A stretch of DNA of 62,588 nucleotides, taken from assembly GCA_049614485.1 (NCBI GenBank), contig JBMZDR010000013.1, positions 1 through 62,588 of the forward strand, given 5' to 3'. Each line of letters begins with the position of its first letter. Within the stretch, counting starts at the first letter, position 1. This document shows positions 42,516 to 50,655 of this stretch, one piece after another. Position numbers and translations under genes: made by a program. This DNA comes from GCA-2733415 sp049614485 (lineage in GTDB: Bacteria; Bacteroidota; Bacteroidia; Flavobacteriales; Flavobacteriaceae). Under the pieces are notes generated by a model, which made no database searches, was not told where the DNA came from, and saw only the letters and a list, made by a program, of their open reading frames with translations.

Positions 42516-43802
42516 TTATCTATTATCAATAGATTTAAAATCTCTTAAGTTTTCTCCAACATAAATTTGTCTTGGACGACCAATTGGTTCTTTACGTAAA
42601 CGCATTTCTCTCCATTGAGCAATCCAACCTGGTAAACGTCCTAATGCGAACATTGGTGTAAACATTTCTGTTGGTATTCCTAATGCTCTGTAAATAATTC
42701 CTGAATAGAAATCTACATTAGGATATAGTTTTCTATCAACAAAATAGGCATCAGATAAAGCTTCTTGCTCTAAACCTTTAGCGATATCTAAGATTGGATC
42801 TTCAACTCCTAAATCACTTAACACTTCGTCAGCAGCAACTTTAATAATCTTAGCTCTTGGATCAAAGTTTTTATAAACTCTATGTCCGAATCCCATTAAA
42901 CGGAAAGGATCTTGCTTATCTTTAGCTTTACCCATGTATTTTTTAGTATCACCACCATCAGCTTTAATACCTTCTAACATTTCAATTACAGCTTGGTTTG
43001 CTCCTCCGTGTAAAGGCCCCCATAATGCTGAGATTCCAGCTGATAATGAAGCATATAATCCTGCGTGAGATGACCCGACAATTCTTACTGTAGATGTAGA
43101 ACAGTTTTGCTCATGATCAGCATGTAAAATCAATAGTTTATCTATTGCATCATTGACAACTTTACTAGACTTGTATTCTTTATTTGGTTTGTTAAACATC
43201 ATTTTCATGAAGTTTTCAACATACCCTAATGAATCATCACCATAATCAAGTGGTAATCCCATCTTTTTTCTGTGAGCCCAAGCAGTTATTACTGGAAATT
43301 TCCCCAATACTGTAACTATAGCTTTATACATATCCTCTTCAGAATCTACATTTACAGACGTAGGGTTAAAAGCAATTAATGCGCTTGTCAATGAAGACAA
43401 CACTCCCATTGGGTGCGCTGTTTTTGGAAAGCCATCAAGAATTTTCTTTATATCCTCATCAACATGTGCTTCTGCCTTAATATCTGCGTCAAATTTCGCT
43501 AATTGCTCAGCTGTTGGTAATTCTCCAAAGATTAACAAATAAGCGACTTCTAAGAAATTGGCTTTTTCAGCTAACTCTTCTATTGAGTAACCTCTATATC
43601 TTAAAACCCCCTTTTCACCATCTAAAAAAGTGATTTCACTTTCACATGACCCTGTGTTTTTGTATCCTGGATCAATTGTAATAACACCTTCAGAAGCACC
43701 TCTTAGTGCTTTGATATCAATTGCTATTTCGTTCTCTGTTCCAACAATTACTGGGAATTCTAATTTCTTACCGTTTACTTCTAAAGTTGCTTTCTCTGTC
43801 AT
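42516..43802 (-). CDS. gltA: Citrate synthase
   Basis: It condenses oxaloacetate and acetyl-CoA to start the citric acid cycle. The 428-residue protein is of the long type II form found in Gram-negative bacteria, with an N-terminal extension. The catalytic residues are visible in HADHEQNCSTSTVR (His), GFGHRVYKNFDPRA (His) and NVDFYSG (Asp). Type II enzymes are often hexameric and inhibited by NADH (family knowledge). It is monocistronic, with terminators on both sides. Confidence 0.97.
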   Translation of the reverse strand: MTEKATLEVNGKKLEFPVIVGTENEIAIDIKALRGASEGVITIDPGYKNTGSCESEITFLDGEKGVLRYRGYSIEELAEKANFLEVAYLLIFGELPTAEQLAKFDADIKAEAHVDEDIKKILDGFPKTAHPMGVLSSLTSALIAFNPTSVNVDSEEDMYKAIVTVLGKFPVITAWAHRKKMGLPLDYGDDSLGYVENFMKMMFNKPNKEYKSSKVVNDAIDKLLILHADHEQNCSTSTVRIVGSSHAGLYASLSAGISALWGPLHGGANQAVIEMLEGIKADGGDTKKYMGKAKDKQDPFRLMGFGHRVYKNFDPRAKIIKVAADEVLSDLGVEDPILDIAKGLEQEALSDAYFVDRKLYPNVDFYSGIIYRALGIPTEMFTPMFALGRLPGWIAQWREMRLRKEPIGRPRQIYVGENLRDFKSIDNR

Positions 43803-43886
43803 GATTACTTTCTCTCTAATATATTATTCTTTAAGTTGCACAATTTACAAAAATCCGAATTAAAAACCGAACTAATTTAACACAAA

Positions 43887-43921
43887 AAAAGGCTTGAAAA
43901 TAAAAATTTTTCAAGCCTTTT
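43887..43921 (-). terminator. Rho-independent terminator after eno
   Basis: Arms GGCTTGAAAA at 43891-43900 and TTTTCAAGCC at 43908-43917; on the minus strand the U-run lies at 43890-43884. Confidence 0.82.
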
Positions 43922-43944
43922 AAAATATCTAAAACTCAGTTAAA

Positions 43945-45234
43945 TCAACCAACCTTAAACGCTTTATTTTGAGGAAAATACGCTACCTCTCCTAATTCTT
44001 CTTCTATACGCAATAATTGATTGTATTTTGCCATTCTATCAGAACGAGAAGCTGAACCAGTTTTAATTTGCCCACAATTTAACGCAACTGCCAGATCAGC
44101 AATTGTATTATCTTCAGTTTCTCCTGAACGGTGTGACATCACTGACGTATACCCTGCGTTATGCGCCATATTAACAGCAGCTATAGTTTCCGTTAAAGTT
44201 CCAATTTGGTTGACTTTAATTAAAATCGAATTTGCTGTATTATTTTCAATTCCTTTTGACAAACGTTCAACATTAGTTACAAATAAATCATCACCAACTA
44301 ACTGTACGTTATCTCCAATTTTTTCGGTTAAATACTTCCAACCTTCCCAGTCATTTTCATCCATCCCATCTTCTATAGAAATGATCGGGTATTTTTGACT
44401 TAACTCAGCTAAATAATCAGCTTGTTCTTTACTAGATCTTATTTTCCCTTCTGAACCTTCAAACTTTGTATAGTCATATTTTCCATCAACAAAAAATTCT
44501 GCTGCAGCACAGTCCAAAGCTATCATAATTTCATCACCAAAGCTATACCCTGCATTTTCAACTGCAAGCTTAATTGAATCTAAAGCATCCTCTGTTCCGT
44601 CTAAAGTTGGTGCAAATCCACCTTCATCTCCAACGGCCGTGCTTAAATTTCTATCGTGTAATACTTTTTTAAGGTTATGGAAAATTTCTGAACCCATTTG
44701 CATAGCATGCGCAAAATTTCTTGCCTTAACTGGCATTACCATAAACTCTTGAAAAGCAATTGGCGCATCAGAATGCGATCCTCCATTGATGATATTCATC
44801 ATTGGCACCGGTAATGTATTAGCAGAAACGCCGCCAATATAACGATATAAGGGCATTCCTAATTCATGAGCCGCAGCTTTAGCAACTGCAAGGGAAACAC
44901 CTAAAATAGCATTAGCTCCTAACTTAGATTTATTTGGAGTTCCATCTAAATCAATCATTAATTTATCAATGGCATTTTGCTCAAAAACTGACACACCCAA
45001 TAATTCAGATGCTAATATCGTGTTAACATTATCCACAGCAGTTTGCACACCTTTTCCCATGTAAGCCTTACCACCATCACGTAACTCAACAGCTTCATGT
45101 TCACCTGTTGAAGCTCCGGAAGGCACCATAGCTCTACCCATTGCTCCGTTTTCAGTTAACACATCAACCTCTACAGTTGGATTACCTCTTGAATCAAAAA
45201 TTTGTCTTGCGTGTACATTAATGATAATACTCAT
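43945..45234 (-). CDS. eno: Enolase
   Basis: Enolase interconverts 2-phosphoglycerate and phosphoenolpyruvate. The 429-residue length is standard. The magnesium and substrate blocks are all seen: IALDCAAAEFFVDGKY, SIEDGMDENDWEGW, LVGDDLFVTN, the lysine in LIKVNQIGT, and the signature SVMSHRSGETEDNTIADLAV. The start MSIIINVHARQIFDSRGNPT is conserved. It lies after carA, with a weak hairpin between, so it may be partly co-transcribed. The nearness of gltA and carA to the ribosomal genes is known from Flavobacteriaceae. Confidence 0.98.
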   Translation of the reverse strand: MSIIINVHARQIFDSRGNPTVEVDVLTENGAMGRAMVPSGASTGEHEAVELRDGGKAYMGKGVQTAVDNVNTILASELLGVSVFEQNAIDKLMIDLDGTPNKSKLGANAILGVSLAVAKAAAHELGMPLYRYIGGVSANTLPVPMMNIINGGSHSDAPIAFQEFMVMPVKARNFAHAMQMGSEIFHNLKKVLHDRNLSTAVGDEGGFAPTLDGTEDALDSIKLAVENAGYSFGDEIMIALDCAAAEFFVDGKYDYTKFEGSEGKIRSSKEQADYLAELSQKYPIISIEDGMDENDWEGWKYLTEKIGDNVQLVGDDLFVTNVERLSKGIENNTANSILIKVNQIGTLTETIAAVNMAHNAGYTSVMSHRSGETEDNTIADLAVALNCGQIKTGSASRSDRMAKYNQLLRIEEELGEVAYFPQNKAFKVG

Positions 45235-45267
45235 AACCTTGTAAGTTTTATATTTTTAAATAAAAAT

Positions 45268-45299
45268 AATCCTCACAAATACGATGACTCATGAGGATT
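45268..45299 (-). terminator. Possible terminator between carA and eno
   Basis: Arms AATCCTCA at 45268-45275 and TGAGGATT at 45292-45299, 16-base loop. The U-run on the minus strand is broken, so termination may be partial. Confidence 0.5.
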
Positions 45300-45311
45300 T
45301 GATTTTATAGT

Positions 45312-46424
45312 TTAGTTTTTTGCTTTTTTAATATTTTCTATGAACTGATCGAATAAATATGCTGAATCATGTGGCCCAGGACTTGCTTCTGGGTGGTATT
45401 GTACCGAAAAACAATTTTTGTTTTTCATTTTTAACCCAGCTACAGTTTTATCATTCAAATGCACATGAGATATTTCAACCTCTGCATTAGCTTCTGCTTC
45501 ATCTCTATTTACAGCAAATCCATGGTTTTGAGAAGTAATTTCACCTTTACCTGTATCTAAATTCATAACAGGGTGGTTAATTCCTCTATGCCCGTTATGC
45601 ATTTTAAACGTAGAAATTCCGTTAGCTATTGCTATAACTTGATGTCCTAAACAAATTCCAAACAGCGGTAAATCTCTTTTTATAATTTCTTTTGCTACAG
45701 CTTGCGCTTCAACCAAAGGCTCTGGATCACCAGGACCATTTGATAAGAAGTACCCATCAGGATTCCACGCTGCCATATCTTCAAAAGAGGCATTATATGG
45801 ATAAACCTTTACATAAACATCTCGAGAAGAAATATTTCTTAAAATATTTTTCTTAATACCTATATCTAACGCTGCAACTTTATATGTTGCATTTTCATTT
45901 CCAAAGAAATATGGTTCTTTAGTAGAAACCTTAGACGCTAGTTCAAGGCCATTCATATTAGGGCTTTCAGCTAATTGTTTTTTTAAAGCCTCAACATTAT
46001 CTACATCTGTAGACATGACAGCGTTCATAGCACCATTATCACGAATGTAAGACACTAAAGCTCTAGTATCAACATCAGAAATGGCAAATAGTTTATTTTC
46101 ATCAAGAAACTGCTCTAACGATCTATCAGCGATATCTCTTGAGAAATCATAACTGAAATTTTTACAAATTAATCCAGATATTTTAATTCCTTCAGACTCA
46201 TTTTCCTCAGCGGTTGTACCATAATTACCAATATGAGTGTTGGTAGTTACCATAAGTTGCCCAAAATATGAAGGGTCTGTAAAAATTTCTTGATACCCAG
46301 TCATTCCGGTATTGAAACAAACTTCTCCAAAAGAAGTTCCTTCTTTATCTGCAACAGACTTTCCATGAAAAATAGTTCCATCGGCCAGCAGTAGTATTGC
46401 TTTTCTTCTAGCTTGATATTTCAT
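45312..46424 (-). CDS. carA: Carbamoyl-phosphate synthase small (glutaminase) subunit
   Basis: CarA releases ammonia from glutamine and passes it to CarB to make carbamoyl phosphate for pyrimidines and arginine. The 370-residue protein has the CarA N-terminal domain (ILLADGTIFHGKS) and a class I amidotransferase domain with the nucleophile Cys258 in GICLGHQV and the dyad partners in QYHPEASPG. carB is not adjacent, in contrast to the usual carAB operon. A -7 box lies at 46460-46467. Confidence 0.97.
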   Translation of the reverse strand: MKYQARRKAILLLADGTIFHGKSVADKEGTSFGEVCFNTGMTGYQEIFTDPSYFGQLMVTTNTHIGNYGTTAEENESEGIKISGLICKNFSYDFSRDIADRSLEQFLDENKLFAISDVDTRALVSYIRDNGAMNAVMSTDVDNVEALKKQLAESPNMNGLELASKVSTKEPYFFGNENATYKVAALDIGIKKNILRNISSRDVYVKVYPYNASFEDMAAWNPDGYFLSNGPGDPEPLVEAQAVAKEIIKRDLPLFGICLGHQVIAIANGISTFKMHNGHRGINHPVMNLDTGKGEITSQNHGFAVNRDEAEANAEVEISHVHLNDKTVAGLKMKNKNCFSVQYHPEASPGPHDSAYLFDQFIENIKKAKN

Positions 46425-46459
46425 TACTAGTTTTATTAAGTTGTGTATAATTAGTTTGG

Positions 46460-46467
46460 CAAAAATA
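46460..46467 (-). promoter_or_regulatory. Bacteroidota -7 box (TATTTTTG) for carA
   Basis: On the minus strand TATTTTTG matches TAnnTTTG, 35 bp before the ATG at 46424 and directly after the terminator of the upstream gene. Confidence 0.5.
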
Positions 46468-46477
46468 ATATAAAAAA

Positions 46478-46505
46478 AAAGGATAAACTAAAAAGTTTAT
46501 CCTTT
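46478..46505 (-). terminator. Rho-independent terminator after the secreted protein gene
   Basis: 12 bp arms at 46478-46489 and 46494-46505 with a tetraloop; on the minus strand a long U-run follows. Confidence 0.85.
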
Positions 46506-46512
46506 AATACAA

Positions 46513-47202
46513 TTAAAGAGAATTATAATAATTAAATAGCTTTATTAAATCACTTTCGGATTTAAAAGACAGTTTATTTATTTTAACAAAATCTATTATT
46601 TCATCTTTATGAGAAACAAATAATTTTAATATTTTCTTTTTTCTTAACTGAATTTCATCTACGATATTATTCTCGTTAAGCAAAAAATATTTTTCGTTCA
46701 AAACAAATTTATCCTTTGATATTTTATGTTGAGTTAATGGATCAATCGCCCCATTTTTAATAATAACAACATATGATTTCAACAAAACCATACCTTTACC
46801 TGAAGTCAGCTCAGCATAAAACTTTTTTTGGTTTTCTTTATTTATATACCGATTAAAAAGGACTCCATTAACCCTAAAACTCTTAATCATCTTTTTAGAA
46901 AAAACAAAGACAGAATCTTTCCCTAAAGCAGAAACCACGTTATCTGTAAAAGCATCATAATTTCCTCCTGGTACTTTATGTGACTCACCATACACATCAT
47001 AAACAATAAAAGAATTTGAGTTAGACTTAAAAGCAAATTGAGACCCTTCTACCCTTGAACTTGATGGTGAAAGTTTTGAATTATTATCATTTAACAACCT
47101 TCTATAAGAAGCTATTGAAGGGTCAGATGTATACTGAGCGAACATAGTGCCTGTAAAAAAAGCACTGAACAAAAAAACAAAAACTAGTATAGTTTTATTC
47201 AT
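46513..47202 (-). CDS. Secreted protein of unknown function
   Basis: The 229-residue protein has a clear signal peptide, MNKTILVFVFLFSAFFTGT, with cleavage after MFA before QYTSD. I do not recognise a catalytic motif. The middle has a beta-rich look, and the end is a charged helical segment (LRKKKILKLFVSHKDEIIDF, then ESDLIKLFNYYNSL) of a kind that recurs in unnamed secreted Bacteroidota proteins. It stands alone between carA and rplQ, with terminators on both sides, so it is an independent unit inserted between housekeeping genes. Confidence 0.8.
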   Translation of the reverse strand: MNKTILVFVFLFSAFFTGTMFAQYTSDPSIASYRRLLNDNNSKLSPSSSRVEGSQFAFKSNSNSFIVYDVYGESHKVPGGNYDAFTDNVVSALGKDSVFVFSKKMIKSFRVNGVLFNRYINKENQKKFYAELTSGKGMVLLKSYVVIIKNGAIDPLTQHKISKDKFVLNEKYFLLNENNIVDEIQLRKKKILKLFVSHKDEIIDFVKINKLSFKSESDLIKLFNYYNSL

Positions 47203-47230
47203 ATTAACATTGTTAAATATTTGTAAAAAA

Positions 47231-47262
47231 AAAGAGGTAAAACAATAGTTAAACCTCTTTTT
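47231..47262 (-). terminator. Terminator at the end of the ribosomal operon
   Basis: Arms AAAGAGGT at 47231-47238 and ACCTCTTT at 47253-47260, 14-base loop, U-run after it on the minus strand. It closes the long ribosomal transcript after rplQ. Confidence 0.8.
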
Positions 47263-47283
47263 TACATGAACATAAATTCATAT

Positions 47284-47751
47284 TTATTCTTCCTCTTTAG
47301 TAGATTGAGCTTCTACTGCTGCTGGAGCTGCTTTTTTAGACTTACTTCTACGAGTAGACTTTTTAGCTTCTTTTTTACCAGCATTGTAAATTTCATTATA
47401 ATCTACCAATTCGATCATTGCCATATCTGCGTTATCCCCTAAACGGTTTCCTAACTTAATGATACGCGTATAACCTCCTGGACGATCTCCTACTTTTACA
47501 GCTACATCTCTGAATAATTCAGTAACAGCTTCTTTTTGTCTTAATTTAGCGAAAACTAAACGACGGTTGTGTGTCGTATCGTTTTTAGACTTCGTCACTA
47601 TAGGCTCAACAAATTGCTTTAAAGCTTTTGCTTTAGCAACTGTTGTGTTAATACGTTTGTGCTCTATTAAAGAACAAGCCATATTAGCTAACATCGCAAC
47701 TCTGTGCGCTTTCTTTCTACCTAAGTGGTTTACTTTTTTACCGTGTCTCAT
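47284..47751 (-). CDS. rplQ: 50S ribosomal protein L17 (bL17)
   Basis: The L17 core covers about residues 1-118 (MRHGKKVNHLGRKKAHRVAM, PGGYTRIIKLGNRLGDNADM). The 155-residue protein has a tail of about 35 residues rich in Lys, Ala and Glu, longer than the 127-residue E. coli protein; such tails are usual in Bacteroidota. It is the last gene of the alpha operon, 60 bp after rpoA, and that spacer folds into a stepped hairpin. Confidence 0.97.
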   Translation of the reverse strand: MRHGKKVNHLGRKKAHRVAMLANMACSLIEHKRINTTVAKAKALKQFVEPIVTKSKNDTTHNRRLVFAKLRQKEAVTELFRDVAVKVGDRPGGYTRIIKLGNRLGDNADMAMIELVDYNEIYNAGKKEAKKSTRRSKSKKAAPAAVEAQSTKEEE

Positions 47752-47766
47752 TGTTTTTGGTATTTA

Positions 47767-47809
47767 CATCATCTTGCATCTACTCAGTATTGAGGAGCAA
47801 AATATGATG
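47767..47809 (-). promoter_or_regulatory. Stepped hairpin in the rpoA-rplQ spacer
   Basis: Three nested paired steps: 47767-47772 with 47804-47809, 47774-47777 with 47797-47800, and 47780-47786 with 47791-47797 (one mismatch), loop GTAT. No U-run follows on the minus strand. It may be a processing site or a leader for L17. Confidence 0.45.
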
Positions 47810-47811
47810 AA

Positions 47812-48804
47812 TTAATCTTTATCTAATTTGTATTTTGATAAGTCCATTCCGAACGTTAAGTTCTTAACCGCTACTAACTCATCAAGTTCAGTTAACGATT
47901 TCTTACCGAAGTTACGGAACTTCATTAAGTCATTTTTATTAAATGACACTAAATCTCCTAAAGTATCTACTTCAGCAGCCTTTAAACAGTTTAATGCTCT
48001 TACAGAAAGATCCATATCTACAAGCTTAGTTTTAAGCAATTGTCTCATATGTAATGATTCTTCATCGTAAGTTTCTGTTTGTGCAATTTCATCAGCCTCT
48101 AAAGTGATGCGCTCATCTGAGAACAACATAAAGTGGTGAATTAAAATTCTAGCAGCATCTGTTAATGCATCTTTTGGATGGATAGAACCGTCTGTTTGAA
48201 TTTCAAATACTAATTTTTCATAATCAGTTTTTTGCTCAACACGGTAGTTCTCTATCTTATACAATACATTTTTTATAGGCGTGTAAATAGAATCAACAAA
48301 AATTGTCCCTAAAGGCGCATTTGCTTTTTTGTTTTCTTCAGCAGGCACATAACCTCTTCCTTTTTCGATTGTAATTTCCATATCAATACTTACTTTAGGA
48401 TCTAAGTTACAGATTACTAAATCTGTATTTAACACTTGAAAACCTGAAATAAATTTTTGAAAATCACCTGCAGTAAGTTGTTTTTTACCTGAAAGAGAAA
48501 TAGAAACTGTTTCGTTATCTACATCTTCAATTTGCTGCTTAAAACGAACTTGTTTTAAGTTTAAAATAATTTCAGTAACATCTTCTACAACACCTGAAAT
48601 AGTAGAAAATTCGTGCTCTACACCTTCAATACGAGTTGACGTAATTGCAAAACCTTCTAAAGAAGATAATAACACTCTTCTTAAAGCGTTACCTACTGTT
48701 AAACCATAACCAGGCTCTAATGGTCTAAATTCGAATTTACCTTCGAATTCAGAAGAGTTGATCATGATAACCTTATCTGGTTTTTGAAAATTTAAAATTG
48801 CCAT
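47812..48804 (-). CDS. rpoA: RNA polymerase alpha subunit
   Basis: The 330-residue protein has the assembly domain (FEFRPLEPGYGLTVGNALRR with VLLSSLEG, about residues 1-230) and the C-terminal DNA- and activator-binding domain (about 250-320, VRALNCLKAAEVDTLGDLVS). It is complete. It lies between rpsD and rplQ in the alpha operon, and its spacer to rpsD is structured. Confidence 0.98.
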   Translation of the reverse strand: MAILNFQKPDKVIMINSSEFEGKFEFRPLEPGYGLTVGNALRRVLLSSLEGFAITSTRIEGVEHEFSTISGVVEDVTEIILNLKQVRFKQQIEDVDNETVSISLSGKKQLTAGDFQKFISGFQVLNTDLVICNLDPKVSIDMEITIEKGRGYVPAEENKKANAPLGTIFVDSIYTPIKNVLYKIENYRVEQKTDYEKLVFEIQTDGSIHPKDALTDAARILIHHFMLFSDERITLEADEIAQTETYDEESLHMRQLLKTKLVDMDLSVRALNCLKAAEVDTLGDLVSFNKNDLMKFRNFGKKSLTELDELVAVKNLTFGMDLSKYKLDKD

Positions 48805-48825
48805 TTTGTTCTTCTTTTAATTGTT

Positions 48826-48881
48826 ATTCGGTTGCGCGGTTTGTAAGTGTGAAGAAATACAAACAAACCCTTTGGCCGAAT
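48826..48881 (-). promoter_or_regulatory. Nested hairpin in the rpsD-rpoA spacer
   Basis: Two nested stems: ATTCGG 48826-48831 with CCGAAT 48876-48881, and GGTTTGT 48838-48844 with ACAAACC 48863-48869. It fills most of the 95 bp spacer. A leader or RNase cleavage site is suspected. Confidence 0.45.
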
Positions 48882-48899
48882 CTCAATGTGATTAATTTA

Positions 48900-49505
48900 T
48901 TACTTAGAATATAATTCTACGATCAATTGCTCTTTAATGTTTTCTGGAATTTGTAAACGTTCTGGTACAGCAACAAAAGTTCCTTCTTTTGTAGCAGTAT
49001 TCCAAGTCATCCACTCATAAACATTACTTGAGTTAGCTAGTGAGTTTTCAATAGCTACTAAAGATTTTGATTTTTCTCTTACTCCAACAACATCACCAGC
49101 TTTTAATGAGTAAGAAGGAATGTTAACGATCTCACCATTAACAGTTATATGTCTGTGAGACACTAATTGACGAGCACCACTTCTAGAAGGAGAAACCCCC
49201 ATTCTATAAACAACGTTATCTAATCTAGATTCACATAATTGTAATAAAACCTCACCAGTAATTCCTTTATCTGCTGATGCTTTTTTAAATAAGTTACTAA
49301 ATTGACGCTCTAAAATACCGTAAGTATATTTTGCTTTTTGCTTTTCAGCTAATTGAATTGCGTATTCAGATTTCTTTCCTCTTCTACGCGTGTTACCATG
49401 CTGACCTGGAGGGTAATTTCTTTTTTCAAATGATTTGTCATCTCCGAAAATTGCTTCACCAAATTTACGAGCAATTTTAGTCTTTGGTCCTGTATATCTT
49501 GCCAT
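48900..49505 (-). CDS. rpsD: 30S ribosomal protein S4 (uS4)
   Basis: S4 is a primary 16S rRNA binder. The 201-residue protein shows the start MARYTGPKTKIARKFGEAIF and the S4 domain at about 90-155 (LCESRLDNVVYRMG, SRSGARQLVSHRHI). No zinc-binding cysteine set is present at the N-terminus. In E. coli S4 represses the alpha operon by binding its mRNA; the structured spacer directly upstream fits a comparable feedback, but this is not shown. Confidence 0.98.
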   Translation of the reverse strand: MARYTGPKTKIARKFGEAIFGDDKSFEKRNYPPGQHGNTRRRGKKSEYAIQLAEKQKAKYTYGILERQFSNLFKKASADKGITGEVLLQLCESRLDNVVYRMGVSPSRSGARQLVSHRHITVNGEIVNIPSYSLKAGDVVGVREKSKSLVAIENSLANSSNVYEWMTWNTATKEGTFVAVPERLQIPENIKEQLIVELYSK

Positions 49506-49519
49506 TTCTAAATTATTGT

Positions 49520-49630
49520 GAGAGGGGTTATGAATTAAGGCTTATCTATCCTTCGATAACCATATCATCCTCTCGTGATTATTAATTAAAATATAAAAGA
49601 ACAGAAACATAGTAAAAACTATGCTTCTGT
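49520..49630 (-). promoter_or_regulatory. Structured spacer before rpsD, candidate S4 leader
   Basis: Two hairpins in the 143 bp between rpsK and rpsD. The first in the mRNA has 13 bp arms at 49601-49613 and 49618-49630 (one mismatch, loop AAAA) and a U-rich stretch after it. The second has GAGAGG 49520-49525 with CCTCTC 49569-49574, GGTTAT 49526-49531 with ATAACC 49556-49561, and AAGG 49537-49540 with CCTT 49550-49553, plus a one-sided seven-base bulge. Its shape fits a ribosomal-protein leader; S4 leaders in Flavobacteria have been proposed as far as I recall. Confidence 0.55.
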
Positions 49631-49648
49631 TATAATATTAAAAAGTGA

Positions 49649-50038
49649 TTAAACTCTTCTTCTTTTAGGAGGTCTACAACCGTTATGAGCTGTAGGCGTT
49701 ACATCGATAATCTCTGTAACATCAATTCCTGCATTATGTAAAGATCTGATTGCAGACTCACGTCCGTTACCTGGTCCTTTTACATAAACTTTTACTTTTC
49801 TTAAACCTGCTTCATGAGCAACTTTAGCACAATCTTCGGCTGCAGTTTGAGCTGCATAAGGTGTGTTCTTTTTAGAACCTCTAAAACCCATTTTACCAGC
49901 AGAAGACCAAGCAATAACATCACCTTTTTTGTTTGTCAAAGAGATGATAATGTTATTGAATGAAGATGATACGTGAGCTTCACCTACCGCTTCAACAATA
50001 ACTTTTCTTTTTTTAGCACTTTTCGTTGACTTTGCCAT
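49649..50038 (-). CDS. rpsK: 30S ribosomal protein S11 (uS11)
   Basis: S11 sits on the platform of the small subunit near the Shine-Dalgarno region. The 129-residue protein ends in the conserved DVTPTAHNGCRPPKRRRV. It is five bases after rpsM. The following spacer contains a terminator-like hairpin, so rpsD and the genes after it may be expressed at a different level. Confidence 0.98.
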   Translation of the reverse strand: MAKSTKSAKKRKVIVEAVGEAHVSSSFNNIIISLTNKKGDVIAWSSAGKMGFRGSKKNTPYAAQTAAEDCAKVAHEAGLRKVKVYVKGPGNGRESAIRSLHNAGIDVTEIIDVTPTAHNGCRPPKRRRV

Positions 50039-50043
50039 AATTA

Positions 50044-50412
50044 TTATGCTTTTTTCTTGTTAGCTACTGTTTTTCTTCTACCTTTTCTGGTTCTTGAGTT
50101 ATTCTTAGTTCGCTGACCTCTTAAAGGTAAACCAACTCTATGACGAATTCCTCTGTTACAACCGATATCCATTAAACGTTTGATGTTTAATTGAATTTCC
50201 GTACGTAATTCACCTTCAATTGTGAATTCTCCAATTGCCTCACGAATGTTACCGATTTCTTCATCAGTCCAATCTGAAACTTTTGTATCTTCACTTACTC
50301 CCGCCTTTGCTAAAGCATTCTTAGCTCTAGTTGAACCTACACCGAAAATGTAAGTTAATGCGACTACACCCCTTTTATGTTTTGGGATATCAACACCTGC
50401 AATTCTAGCCAT
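50044..50412 (-). CDS. rpsM: 30S ribosomal protein S13 (uS13)
   Basis: S13 contacts the P-site tRNA and bridges to the large subunit. The 122-residue protein has the start MARIAGVDIPKHKRG and the C-terminal RGIRHRVGLPLRGQRTKNNS. Its ATG overlaps the rpmJ stop codon by one base (TAATG), so translation is coupled. Confidence 0.98.
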   Translation of the reverse strand: MARIAGVDIPKHKRGVVALTYIFGVGSTRAKNALAKAGVSEDTKVSDWTDEEIGNIREAIGEFTIEGELRTEIQLNIKRLMDIGCNRGIRHRVGLPLRGQRTKNNSRTRKGRRKTVANKKKA

Positions 50413-50528
50413 TACCCTTGTCTTTGTTTAAATCTAGGATTCTTTTTATTAATAACGTACAATCTACCTTTACGACGTACGATTTTGCACTCTGCACTTC
50501 TTTTTTTTACTGATGCTCTTACTTTCAT
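50412..50528 (-). CDS. rpmJ: 50S ribosomal protein L36 (bL36)
   Basis: A short gene of 38 codons, MKVRASVKKRSAECKIVRRK at its start and NPRFKQRQG at its end. Only one of the four zinc-binding residues of the classical L36 is evident (Cys14), so it is of the zinc-free (C-minus) type. It lies between infA and rpsM and shares one base with the rpsM start codon. The start ATG at 50528 is the only one that gives the family N-terminus. Confidence 0.95.
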   Translation of the reverse strand: MKVRASVKKRSAECKIVRRKGRLYVINKKNPRFKQRQG

Positions 50529-50545
50529 CTCTATTTTTTTAAATT

Positions 50546-50652
50546 GAAACTGAAGATTTCTCCCCTATTTCAGTGTTTCGTAACAACTATTTAGTTTTAC
50601 GAGAATGCAAAACTAAATAATTGCTAGATATATTAATAATTTTTAAGCAATT
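50546..50652 (-). promoter_or_regulatory. Structured infA-rpmJ spacer with three inverted repeats
   Basis: Pairs are 50619-50625 with 50646-50652 (AATTGCT/AGCAATT), 50589-50598 with 50609-50618 (ATTTAGTTTT/AAAACTAAAT), and 50546-50554 with 50569-50579 (GAAAC, TGAA and their complements, two-base bulge). It may hold the end of the spc part and the leader of the alpha part of the operon. Confidence 0.45.
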
Positions 50653-50655
50653 ATT

